A stretch of DNA of 64,000 nt from Akkermansia muciniphila (GTDB taxonomy: Bacteria > Verrucomicrobiota > Verrucomicrobiia > Verrucomicrobiales > Akkermansiaceae), in contig SFDX01000015.1 in the NCBI GenBank assembly GCA_004557455.1, forward strand, positions 18,375-82,374, written 5' to 3'. A program made the position numbers and the translations under genes. Shown one piece after another: positions 26,005 through 33,597 of the stretch; the first letter of the stretch is position 1, and each line of letters opens with the position of its first letter. The notes beneath the pieces were generated by a model. It worked only from the letters and a program-made list of their open reading frames with translations, had not been told where the DNA came from and did not search any database.

Positions 26005-26979
26005 ATGGCCTTCACCCTGCAACAGGCGCAGCGCATGCTGCTGCAAGCCCGGGAACGCGGCCGCCTGCCGCATGCCCTGCTCATCACCGGGGCGGAGGAA
26101 GCCGGTACGCGGCGGCTGGCTCTGTCCCTGGCGGAGGCCCTCAACGGCGCGCGGGCCGAGAGTCTGGAGACCCTGCGCCATCCGATGTGCCGCATTATCC
26201 GTCCCGGGTCGAAAATCCGCAGTATTCCCGTAGAGAGCGTGCGCGCGGTGGAGCCTTTCCTGTCCCTGCGTGCCATGGAGGGCGAAACCAAACTGGTTAT
26301 CATGGTGGAGGCCGAGCGCATGAAGGACGAGGCCGCCAACGCCTTCCTCAAGACCTTGGAGGAGCCTCCGCCGCAGACGCTCATCATCCTCATCACGGAG
26401 CACCCGGACCACCTGCTGCCCACCATCCTCTCCCGCTGCGTGCGCGTGCCGCTGCATACCCCCGGCGCGGGTCTGCACCTCAGCGAGGCCCAGCGCGCTT
26501 TCCTGCCCGCCGTGCAGCAGGCCCTCCCCGACATCGGCTCGGATGTGACGGCCTTGGCTCTGCGTGCGGATTTGACCGCCGTTCTCGCTCAGCGGAGGGA
26601 ACAGATAACCGATCGCCTCACCGAGGCGGTGAAGGCCGAGGCCAAGGCGGTGGCAGAGGGGACGGATATCAAGGATTGGGAGAGCCGTCAAAAGGACGCC
26701 ACGGCGGCGCAGATTGAGACCGAATACCTGCGCGAGCGGGAGGAAGTGCTGGAGTTGCTCTCCCTCTGCATCGGCCAGGCGGTGCTGCTGGCCAGTCATG
26801 CCCCGGACGTGAAGCCCCTCGTGCCGCAGGTGGCAGAACTGGCGAAACGTCCGCTGCCGGAGCTCCTGCGCCGCATGCGTGCCGTGGATGCCTTGCGCAG
26901 CGACCTTAATTTTAACGTCAACGAGGCCCTGGCACTCGAGGCTCGCCTCATCGACATCATCGGAAATATCTCATTATGA
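26005..26979 (+). CDS. holB: DNA polymerase III delta-prime-like clamp-loader subunit
   Basis: A 324-residue AAA+ fold protein of the clamp loader. Seen: GRLPHALLITGAEEAGTRRLALSLAEAL at the P-loop place, but without the GKT of an ATP-binding site; KLVIMVEAERMKDEAANAFLKTLEEPPPQTLIILITEHPDHLLPTILSRC, the classic delta-prime/DnaX block with the SRC sensor. The usual zinc-finger Cys quartet is absent between these blocks. It is therefore an ATPase-dead delta-prime. It overlaps yicC by 4 bp (ATGA) and belongs to a pheA-holB-yicC-gmk run. Confidence 0.85.
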   Translation: MAFTLQQAQRMLLQARERGRLPHALLITGAEEAGTRRLALSLAEALNGARAESLETLRHPMCRIIRPGSKIRSIPVESVRAVEPFLSLRAMEGETKLVIMVEAERMKDEAANAFLKTLEEPPPQTLIILITEHPDHLLPTILSRCVRVPLHTPGAGLHLSEAQRAFLPAVQQALPDIGSDVTALALRADLTAVLAQRREQITDRLTEAVKAEAKAVAEGTDIKDWESRQKDATAAQIETEYLREREEVLELLSLCIGQAVLLASHAPDVKPLVPQVAELAKRPLPELLRRMRAVDALRSDLNFNVNEALALEARLIDIIGNISL

Positions 26980-27851
26980 ACAGTATGACAGGATTCGGGG
27001 CGGCTTCTGCCTCCCTCAAGCGGTGTTCCCTCCGGGTGGAAATCGGCGGGGTGAACCGCAAGCAAACAGAAATTGCCATCTCCCTCCCCCGGGCATGGGC
27101 CGAGCTTGAAACACGCGTCCGCGAGGTGGTCGCTGGGCCGATTTCCCGCGGGCGGGTCAACGTTTCCATCTCCCTCCAAAGCAGCAGCGGCGGGGCTATT
27201 CCCTTGCAGCTTCATGCGGAAAAACTGGCGGATCTGCGCATGCACCTGCTGTCGCTGGCCGCCTCTCTGGAGCAGCCGGTGCAGCCCACGCTCGATGCGC
27301 TGATTCGTTTGGGAATCATTGCGGAGGAGTCCGAGGCGGATATTTCTGCGGAGGAGGCGTGGACGGCCATTCAGCCGGCGCTGGAGGAGGCCTTGCAGAA
27401 GTTCTGCTCCCTGCGTGCAACGGAGGGCGAGAACATGAAGCGGGACCTTCTGGCGCGCATTGATACCCTGCGGCAGCTCCGCAGCGAGATCAAGGCGCAG
27501 GCGGCCACCGTTCCTGCGCATTACCGCGAGATGTTGCTCAAGCGTTTGCAGGAGGCGGACCTGCCTTTCCCGGCGGATGACGAGCGCATTATCAAGGAGA
27601 TCGCGCTTTTTGCTGATCGCTGCGATGTGAGCGAGGAGCTCACGCGCCTCGGTTCGCACCTGGATCAGTTCTGCCGCCTGTGTGACAGTGCGGAGCCCGT
27701 CGGGCGTACGCTCGATTTCCTGTGTCAGGAGATCTTCCGGGAGTTGAACACCACGGGCTCCAAGGCCAATGATGCGGCTTTGGCCCAGCTTGTCGTGACG
27801 GCCAAGACGGAGCTGGAGAAGATTCGTGAACAAGTGCAAAATATCGAATAA
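26976..27851 (+). CDS. yicC: YicC/YloC-family endoribonuclease
   Basis: A 291-residue protein of the YicC family, recently recognised as RNA endonucleases. N-terminal MNSMTGFGAAS and VEIGGVNRKQTEIAISLPRAWAELE, and C-terminal DDERIIKEIALFADRCDVSEELTRLGSHLDQF...VGRTLDFLCQEIFRELNTTGSKAND...VVTAKTELEKIREQVQNIE are the conserved DUF1732 signature. It starts in the holB stop (ATGA) and is followed after 1 bp by gmk; the yicC-gmk order is conserved in many bacteria. Complete, normal length. Confidence 0.95.
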   Translation: MNSMTGFGAASASLKRCSLRVEIGGVNRKQTEIAISLPRAWAELETRVREVVAGPISRGRVNVSISLQSSSGGAIPLQLHAEKLADLRMHLLSLAASLEQPVQPTLDALIRLGIIAEESEADISAEEAWTAIQPALEEALQKFCSLRATEGENMKRDLLARIDTLRQLRSEIKAQAATVPAHYREMLLKRLQEADLPFPADDERIIKEIALFADRCDVSEELTRLGSHLDQFCRLCDSAEPVGRTLDFLCQEIFRELNTTGSKANDAALAQLVVTAKTELEKIREQVQNIE

Positions 27852-27852
27852 T

Positions 27853-28443
27853 ATGCTCGGTACTCTTTTGGTGGTCTCCGGTCCCTCCGGTTCCGGGAAG
27901 ACAACTCTCTGCCGCCGCGCGGCTGCGGAGGGCTTGGCGGCGTATTCCATCTCCTGCACCACCCGCGCGCCGCGTCCGGGGGAGCAGGACGGTGTGGATT
28001 ATCATTTCCTTTCGCCGGATGAATTCGCTGCCCGTGTGGCGGCGGGCGAGTTCCTGGAACATGCTACCGTGCACGGCAATTCCTACGGCACCCTCAAGGC
28101 GGATATCGTGGCGCTGCTCGAGAGCGGTCGGAACGTGGTGATGGACATCGATGTGCAGGGCGCGGCGGGTATCCGTGCCTGTACGCATCCTGTCATTCGT
28201 CGGGCCTATGCGGATCTCTTCATTCGCGTGCTGCCCGCGGAGTTGGAGGCGCGCCTGCGCGGGCGTCAGACGGATGCCGAGGAGGTGATCCGCCTGCGTT
28301 TGCACAATGCAGCGCAGGAGAATGCCCGCCGTGGGGAATATATGTTTACCCTTACCTCCGGCGACCGTGAGCAGGACTACGCGCGCTTCACCGCTTTGCT
28401 GACGGCGTTGTCCCTGCGCACCGGGCTGGAGCCCGTGGAGTAG
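27853..28443 (+). CDS. gmk: Guanylate kinase
   Basis: A 196-residue enzyme converting GMP and ATP to GDP and ADP. P-loop GPSGSGKT at 10-17; SCTTRAPRPGEQDGVDYHF is the GMP-binding block; GNSYGT and VVMDIDVQGAAGIR complete the fold; RLRGRQTD is the lid. The start MLGTLLVV was preferred over an upstream in-frame Met 9 codons earlier, which lies inside yicC. Cotranscribed with yicC and followed by a terminator. Confidence 0.96.
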   Translation: MLGTLLVVSGPSGSGKTTLCRRAAAEGLAAYSISCTTRAPRPGEQDGVDYHFLSPDEFAARVAAGEFLEHATVHGNSYGTLKADIVALLESGRNVVMDIDVQGAAGIRACTHPVIRRAYADLFIRVLPAELEARLRGRQTDAEEVIRLRLHNAAQENARRGEYMFTLTSGDREQDYARFTALLTALSLRTGLEPVE

Positions 28444-28471
28444 GCCGCCTGTCCCGCTCTTTTTCCCGTCT

Positions 28472-28507
28472 GCGGGCGTAAAAAAGCCCGCGGCGGGGTG
28501 TTTTTTG
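28472..28507 (+). terminator. Terminator of the pheA-gmk run
   Basis: GCGGGC pairs with GCCCGC around an A-rich loop, followed by GGCGGGGTG and TTTTTT. Confidence 0.6.
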
Positions 28508-28508
28508 C

Positions 28509-28537
28509 TTGCAAGCCCGCGCGCGGGGGCGTATGAT
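28509..28537 (+). promoter_or_regulatory. Promoter of nagA
   Basis: TTGCAA, 17 bp, TATGAT, leaving a leader of about 17 nt with an AGAG purine patch before the ATG. Confidence 0.65.
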
Positions 28538-28560
28538 GGGTGGCGCAAGAGAGTCATCTT

Positions 28561-29703
28561 ATGAAAACACTTATCACCAATGCACACATCATCTCCCCGG
28601 GGGTGGATCTCCCCGGCGGTTCCGTGTTGATTGAGGGCACCAAGATTGTCGACGTGCTGCTGCCGGGCGAGACGGCGGAGGCGGACAAGGTGGTGGATGC
28701 CGGCGGTAACATGCTGCTGCCGGGTTTTGTGGACATCCACTCGCACGGTGCGGGCGGCTGCGATACCTGCGATTGCAAGGTGGAGAGCATCCGCACGATC
28801 GCCGATTGCAAGATGAAGGAGGGCGTGACCACTTGGCTGCCCACCACGCTGACGCTGGGTACCAAGACCCTGATGGACGTCTGCACGGCGGTGAAGGAGT
28901 ACGCTGCCTCCCCGAACGGTTCCAAGACCCCCGGCGTGCACTTGGAGGGCCCCTTCATCAACCCCAAGCAGTGCGGGGCTCAGAACCCCGCTTTCGTCCG
29001 TCCGTCGGACTTTGAGGAGGTGATGGAGATCAACAGCATCTACCCCGTGCGCTACATCTCCTTGGCCCCTGAAATGCCCGGTGCAACGGACTTCATCGCC
29101 AAGGCTACGGCTGCGGGTATCACCTGCTCCGCCGGGCACTCCGCCGCCACCCATGCGGACTTCAAGAAGGCGAAGGCCAAGGGACTCAAGTTCCTGACCC
29201 ACTTCTGCAACCAGATGAGCCCGCAGCACCATCGCGAGATCGGTTTGGTGGGTTCCGGTATGCTGGATAAGGATATCAAGATCGAGATTATCTGTGATAC
29301 GATCCACCTTTGCTCCGACATGCTGAACTTGGCTTTCACCAACAACGGCATCGACCAGATGGTGATGGTTACGGACTCGTTGGCTTGCTCTTGGATGCCG
29401 GACGGCCCGGGCAGCCTGGGCGGTCTGCCCATCATCGTGAAGGGCGGTGTGGCACGCCTGGAGAGCGGTAACTTGGCCGGTTCCACCCTGCGCTATGCCC
29501 ACGGCTTGCGCAACGTGTGGAAGATCACCGGTAAGCCGCTCAGCGAGCTGGTGAAGGCTACCTCCTGGAACCAAGCGCAGGCCCTCGGGCTGCATGACCT
29601 CGGCAAGATCTGCCCCGGTTACACAGCGGACATGGTGCTGCTGGATGCGGACTTCAACACCGTCAAGACGATTATCGACGGCGAGGTGAAGTACGAGGCC
29701 TGA
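28561..29703 (+). CDS. nagA: N-acetylglucosamine-6-phosphate deacetylase
   Basis: A 380-residue amidohydrolase that makes glucosamine-6-phosphate and acetate, used for mucin or peptidoglycan amino-sugar recycling. GFVDIHSHG holds the metal-ligand pair (H60, H62); HLEGPFINP has the metal Glu; ITCSAGHSAAT, LTHFCNQMSP and VTDSLACS (catalytic Asp in a TDS context) follow. The start MKTLITNAHI matches the family. It is a single gene with its own promoter and a hairpin afterwards; amino-sugar use fits a mucin-feeding lifestyle but is not shown here. Confidence 0.93.
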   Translation: MKTLITNAHIISPGVDLPGGSVLIEGTKIVDVLLPGETAEADKVVDAGGNMLLPGFVDIHSHGAGGCDTCDCKVESIRTIADCKMKEGVTTWLPTTLTLGTKTLMDVCTAVKEYAASPNGSKTPGVHLEGPFINPKQCGAQNPAFVRPSDFEEVMEINSIYPVRYISLAPEMPGATDFIAKATAAGITCSAGHSAATHADFKKAKAKGLKFLTHFCNQMSPQHHREIGLVGSGMLDKDIKIEIICDTIHLCSDMLNLAFTNNGIDQMVMVTDSLACSWMPDGPGSLGGLPIIVKGGVARLESGNLAGSTLRYAHGLRNVWKITGKPLSELVKATSWNQAQALGLHDLGKICPGYTADMVLLDADFNTVKTIIDGEVKYEA

Positions 29704-29724
29704 TTTTTTTCCACGGTCGGGCTG

Positions 29725-29752
29725 CCGGGCATGCGGTGCTGTGCATGCCCGG
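29725..29752 (+). terminator. Hairpin after nagA
   Basis: A perfect 10-bp stem, CCGGGCATGC with GCATGCCCGG, and an 8-base loop. The T-rich stretch comes only 15-20 bases later. Confidence 0.45.
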
Positions 29753-29794
29753 GGGCTCGTCCGCGTTTCTTTCGTTTTATCGTAATCCCTCGGA

Positions 29795-30487
29795 ATGCGT
29801 ATTTCTCCCTTGGCTGCTAAACTCTGTGCCCGGCAGGGCATAGATCCCGCCACTCTGCACGGCACCGGGCCGCGCGGGCGTATCATGGCGGCGGATGTGA
29901 AGGTCGGGCCGCGTGTCGGGCGTTCTTTCGCCGGTCAATCGGTGCGGGCCGTTTTTGCGGAGCAGCCTGCCGCCACCACCGGGCCGGAGGGGTATACCGT
30001 GTATGTAGGGAAGGCTCCCGCGCCGGGGCGTTTGCCGGAGCAGGTGGCCGTGCAGCGGGCTCGCTTGGGGGCAGGGGGCCTGAGTTTCCGGGATTATATT
30101 GCCCGCGCTTTAGTGAAGGCTGCGTTGCGGGCACAAGTCACCTCGCTGGAGGAGACGAACCTTTTGCTGCGTAACGAGGATGGGGACTGCGCCGTTCCCT
30201 CCGCTGCCCGCAAGCCGCTCTGCCGCTTGGCGCAGGAGGCCGCTGTCCCCGCGCCGTTCCCGCAGGGTTTTGCTCCGCAGCTCGTTCTGTGCCTGCCGGG
30301 GCAGGGGGCTGCCGCTATCCGTGACTTCCGTCCCCGCTTGGTGCTGGAGTGTGCCGCCCCCGGACCGGAGGGCGCGGCCTATTCGCTCTACTCTGCCCCC
30401 GATTTACCCCGCGCCTCTGCCGACACCGCCGCCGCCGCTCTGCACCTGCTTGCAGAGAACCCGGTGGCTCTCTTGCTGCTGCCCTAA
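29795..30487 (+). CDS. Orphan E3-binding-domain protein with a degenerate acyltransferase domain
   Basis: A 230-residue protein. Residues 3-36 (ISPLAAKLCARQGIDPATLHGTGPRGRI..ADV) are a clear peripheral-subunit-binding (E3-binding) domain of 2-oxo-acid dehydrogenase E2 proteins. There is no lipoyl domain. Residues about 75-230 keep the outline of the E2 catalytic domain (LSFRDYIARALVKAALR; last block ADTAAAALHLLAENPVALLL) but the HxxxDG active site is replaced by PRASADT (205-211), so acyltransferase activity is unlikely. No E1, E3 or complete E2 gene is nearby. It may be a scaffold or assembly factor that binds E3, or a decaying E2. Confidence 0.6.
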   Translation: MRISPLAAKLCARQGIDPATLHGTGPRGRIMAADVKVGPRVGRSFAGQSVRAVFAEQPAATTGPEGYTVYVGKAPAPGRLPEQVAVQRARLGAGGLSFRDYIARALVKAALRAQVTSLEETNLLLRNEDGDCAVPSAARKPLCRLAQEAAVPAPFPQGFAPQLVLCLPGQGAAAIRDFRPRLVLECAAPGPEGAAYSLYSAPDLPRASADTAAAALHLLAENPVALLLLP

Positions 30488-30652
30488 CTCCCCTCATGGG
30501 AGGGGGAATCTACTACGGGCATGTGTGTGGAGCGCGCCCGAAAAAAGGTGCCGCCTTAGTACTCAACTTGAGGATACAATCTGAAAGGTGAAGCGTCAGC
30601 GAGGAAGAACAGATGCGGGAGTGGTGATTTCCTTACTTCTATGCATGAAGTA

Positions 30653-31882
30653 TCAGTCACTCACCACCTTGAGAAAATCCTCCACACCCATGATCCACTC
30701 TTTCTGATGGTCTGAGAAGGACGAGTGCAGACAGCGCGGCAGAACAAGTCGAACGTCCTGTTGCTTCATCTCCGTCGTTTGATTTTCGCTGATACCGGGT
30801 TCGATTGTAAGAAGATGTTTAGTTTTGATTCGAGCTGCTTCCGTCAGTATCTGTCGCCATCGATCCTTGCATGTAGTCTTGACCCCCAGCATATACAGAT
30901 GCATCGAAGGAAAAGCGGGATCCCGATAGGCTTCTATACTTGGAAAAATATAATCCGGACGAGATTTGCCCTCTGTAACAGGAGTTCGCGAGTATGCTAT
31001 ATTACGATCGATGAAAATTTGCTCGATATGGTTCTCAAGAGATTGGCCTGCTCTGGTTTTTCTCCTATTGAGAAATGTTTTAGAAAGAGAAATAAAACGC
31101 TCGGCAGAAAGCCCACGATTGATTTCCTCATCTAAAAGATACTTTTCAAAAGAGAGAAACAGTTTTGTCTCTGTATTGTACCAGTAATAAAGCAAGTCGT
31201 CTGCCGTACCGGATTGCACTTCTCCGGCATTCGGGCAACCGGAAATTAGGCGAGCGTAGGAGGAAAACTCGGCTGTCGATGGGAGAGTTCCCTTGAACCG
31301 AACTATCATCTCATCTAAAAAATCATCATTTTGCGGAACCTCCAGCCCCATTGCAAAAAAGAGTTCATAGGCCCGCGCCGGAAGCTCTCTGTTGATGAGG
31401 ATATCAGAATCGACACCGGAAAAAGATGTCTTCTGCTGTTCAGTATATCCGAATAACCATTTCAACCAAGGCAGAGCGTCGCTGTCCTTGTCTACAATAG
31501 CAAAGACGGCGGGAGTATCTGACTTTTTCCGATGTGCGATAAAGAGAAGATCTCCTTCCTCCATGCGCAGTGTCGCATCATTGGTCCGGTAGTACATTCG
31601 ATATTCACTTCTGTCAGTTCTTCCAAGCTCTCGCCCCTTTGCCCGTGCATCATACAGAGTGAGTACCCCGGGATTCGATATGACAGAATCGTCATCTGCA
31701 TAAATATATAAGCACGGAATGTTGAGCTTTTCGCACCCTTGGGGGTCACCGAACATTTGCACAATGGGACGAATGGCGTTGATTTCATGTTGGTTCGAGT
31801 GCCGGGGTGACGTCTCAACAGCAGAAAGTATCTTAAAGGCCAGAGCATCGAAGCAATTGGCCAAGCAGGCGGAACGTAACAT
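30653..31882 (-). CDS. Type II restriction endonuclease, EcoRII family
   Basis: A 409-residue endonuclease. The C-terminal half matches the EcoRII catalytic domain: SLENHIEQIFIDRNI, RPDYIFPS (Asp about 310) and the LGVKTTCKDRWRQILTEAARI block with paired Lys (about 335 and 339), a PD-(D/E)xK-type site; PGISENQTTEM follows. The N-terminal part (1-170) would be the effector DNA-binding domain. EcoRII itself cuts CCWGG; the specificity here is inferred from family only. ATG 31882 overlaps the methyltransferase stop (TGATG). The gene is AT-richer than its flanks and looks acquired. Confidence 0.85.
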   Translation of the reverse strand: MLRSACLANCFDALAFKILSAVETSPRHSNQHEINAIRPIVQMFGDPQGCEKLNIPCLYIYADDDSVISNPGVLTLYDARAKGRELGRTDRSEYRMYYRTNDATLRMEEGDLLFIAHRKKSDTPAVFAIVDKDSDALPWLKWLFGYTEQQKTSFSGVDSDILINRELPARAYELFFAMGLEVPQNDDFLDEMIVRFKGTLPSTAEFSSYARLISGCPNAGEVQSGTADDLLYYWYNTETKLFLSFEKYLLDEEINRGLSAERFISLSKTFLNRRKTRAGQSLENHIEQIFIDRNIAYSRTPVTEGKSRPDYIFPSIEAYRDPAFPSMHLYMLGVKTTCKDRWRQILTEAARIKTKHLLTIEPGISENQTTEMKQQDVRLVLPRCLHSSFSDHQKEWIMGVEDFLKVVSD

Positions 31883-33201
31883 CACGATTTAAAACAGTTA
31901 TAATTTGCCAAAACCGATGCTATAAAGCGAGCGGAGGCTTCAATTGCGGGAACAACGACACTGTTTCCTATTTGGTGATATGCCTGAGTCGAGGATACGG
32001 GGAAGATAAAAACAGAAGGATCATACCCTTGCAGCTGCATAGCTTCCGAAACGGATAAACGTCGAGGACGATCGCCCGGCTGTTCAATAAGAATTTCGGC
32101 CCCGTCTTTATGATACCTTGCGGATATAGTTCTCGTTACCTCATCGTCTCTGAGAGGCCAGGTGTGTAACCCATAACCGAATCCGTTTCCGGCTTTTTCG
32201 TGGTGCGCCTTGTGCCGTTCCAATGTAGCCCAAGTTCCCTCTCCCAATGTGTACCCCGGTAAATTTTTCATGATAATGCCGGGAAGAGTTGGATAACTGT
32301 AATCCTTTCCCGGTTTTGTCGGAATATCAATCGGGTATTTTTCTGTATTGATTTGCTTCGGATCAAATCCGATAAGATACATGCGTTCGCGATGCTGGGG
32401 AACCCAAGCAGCCCCATCGACTATCTTCCATGAAATGACATATCCGAGTTCATCCTGAAGAGATCGCCGAATCACTTCAAATGTGCGACCTTTGTCGTGT
32501 GAGAGAAGATTTTTGACATTCTCCAACATAAATGCTTTAGGCCGCTTTAATCTGAGAATTTCCTTAATCTCGAAGAAGAGCGTACCTTGGGTTTCATCCT
32601 CAAATCCATGCTTTCTCCCCAAAGAATTTTTTTTGGACACTCCCGCCAGAGAAAACGGTTGGCAGGGGAACCCCGCACAAAGGACATCATGGTCGGGAAT
32701 GGAAGACTTCGGAATACTCCGAATATCGCCGAACGGCATTTCACCATAGTTGCGAAGATACGTTTGCTGAGCGTATTTATCCCACTCACTGGAAAAGACA
32801 CATTTGCCTCCCGCTCTTTGGAAGGCTATACGAAAGCCCCCTATGCCGGCAAAGAGGTCGATAAACGTAAAGTTCCACTGCTTGGGCGGAGCATAGGGGA
32901 TACCATCGAATAGATCTCTGGACGCACATTCAGGGAGAGAAACAGGTTCTCTTGCGGACAAAACACCATCATGTTCATCCTCGATTTTATATAAATGCCG
33001 TTGGAGAGAAAGTCTTCCTTCCTTAGTCAGGAAGGGAATTGGCTGCTCCTCCCATGCGCGCTGTACATAGTGGGATACAACAGCCAAATAATCACGATCG
33101 GAAGGGTTCGGAATATCAACCGTGTCTTCAATAAGTTTTCCTCCGCCGGCAAGGAGACCGGTGTATGAGAGAAATTCTGCGGACTGAGTTGATGTAGACA
33201 T
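31882..33201 (-). CDS. DNA cytosine-C5 methyltransferase (Dcm/M.EcoRII-like)
   Basis: A 439-residue enzyme with all main C5-methyltransferase motifs: FIDLFAGIGG (113-122, SAM binding), GFPCQPFS with catalytic Cys 180, FMLENVKNL (motif VI Glu 227), QHRERMYLIG (motif VIII) and QIGNSVVVP (motif X). An N-terminal region (1-105) precedes the catalytic domain, as in Dcm/M.EcoRII. It protects the host from the overlapping EcoRII-type endonuclease. The start MSTSTQ lies 20 nt after the -10 of a strong promoter. No Vsr repair gene is next to it. Confidence 0.92.
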   Translation of the reverse strand: MSTSTQSAEFLSYTGLLAGGGKLIEDTVDIPNPSDRDYLAVVSHYVQRAWEEQPIPFLTKEGRLSLQRHLYKIEDEHDGVLSAREPVSLPECASRDLFDGIPYAPPKQWNFTFIDLFAGIGGFRIAFQRAGGKCVFSSEWDKYAQQTYLRNYGEMPFGDIRSIPKSSIPDHDVLCAGFPCQPFSLAGVSKKNSLGRKHGFEDETQGTLFFEIKEILRLKRPKAFMLENVKNLLSHDKGRTFEVIRRSLQDELGYVISWKIVDGAAWVPQHRERMYLIGFDPKQINTEKYPIDIPTKPGKDYSYPTLPGIIMKNLPGYTLGEGTWATLERHKAHHEKAGNGFGYGLHTWPLRDDEVTRTISARYHKDGAEILIEQPGDRPRRLSVSEAMQLQGYDPSVFIFPVSSTQAYHQIGNSVVVPAIEASARFIASVLANYNCFKS

Positions 33202-33221
33202 GATGGATGAATACCGCAGAC

Positions 33222-33250
33222 ATTCTATCATCTCATATCTGCATTGTCAA
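33222..33250 (-). promoter_or_regulatory. Promoter of the restriction-modification operon
   Basis: TTGACA, 17 bp, TAGAAT on the minus strand. The -35 lies 17 bp from the edge of the dispersed repeat. Confidence 0.7.
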
Positions 33251-33266
33251 GACCACAGCCCGGCTT

Positions 33267-33393
33267 CGGTGATGCAAGCCTTTTTTCCGGAAAATCTCTG
33301 CCATCAGAAAAATTCTTTCTGCTAAACCTGTATTTTTGTGGGTTACGCAGCGATGTTCGGGCTTGGCTGAGGTGCCGCTGCCCTAAGCACCTC
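33267..33393 (-). repeat. Dispersed repeat, copy 2 (gene end plus trailer)
   Basis: About 127 bp matching 8321-8443 in inverted orientation. Here the 5' half belongs to an intact small frame (33343-33513). It forms the boundary of the restriction-modification island. Confidence 0.75.
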
Positions 33394-33513
33394 GGCAAAG
33401 ATTTCGAGCTTCTCCGGAGATATGTAGGCCCTGCCGTAGAGGAAGGACAAGGTATCCACTGTAAAGAAATGGCCGGGCTCGTGATTGTGTATGGCATAAT
33501 TCTCCGGCGACAT
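33343..33513 (-). CDS. Small 56-residue protein, unknown family
   Basis: MSPENYAIHNHEPGHFF..., ending EIFAEVLRAAAPQPSPNIAA, on the minus strand, short of the usual gene-finder cut-off. Support for coding comes from the second copy of its last 16 codons at 8303-8371, where the differences are mostly conservative (F/I, N/K) and the stop codon is kept. Amphipathic pattern, no membrane segment, no motif recognised. It lies just upstream of the methyltransferase promoter in the same direction. It could instead be the surviving 3' part of a larger gene cut by the island. Confidence 0.4.
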   Translation of the reverse strand: MSPENYAIHNHEPGHFFTVDTLSFLYGRAYISPEKLEIFAEVLRAAAPQPSPNIAA

Positions 33514-33551
33514 GAAGTCTGCACGGTGGTATTGTATGGCTCATTTCCGGC

Positions 33552-33580
33552 TTGATTTCGGGGCGGGGATGGGGTATTAT
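33552..33580 (+). promoter_or_regulatory. Promoter of the M3 peptidase gene
   Basis: TTGATT, 17 bp, TATTAT, with a leader of about 10 nt before ATG 33598. Confidence 0.6.
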
Positions 33581-33597
33581 GAATCCTGCGTTATACC

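Noticed and set aside
23149..26799. Open frame of 1216 codons on the minus strand
   Set aside because: It runs antisense through the lysozyme-like, Sel1, pheA and holB genes, which have clear families; its translation is His/Gln/Arg-rich low complexity, as expected from the complement of GC-rich genes.
27640..29886. 748-codon minus-strand frame opposite gmk and nagA
   Set aside because: Crosses a terminator and a promoter and is antisense to two certain genes.
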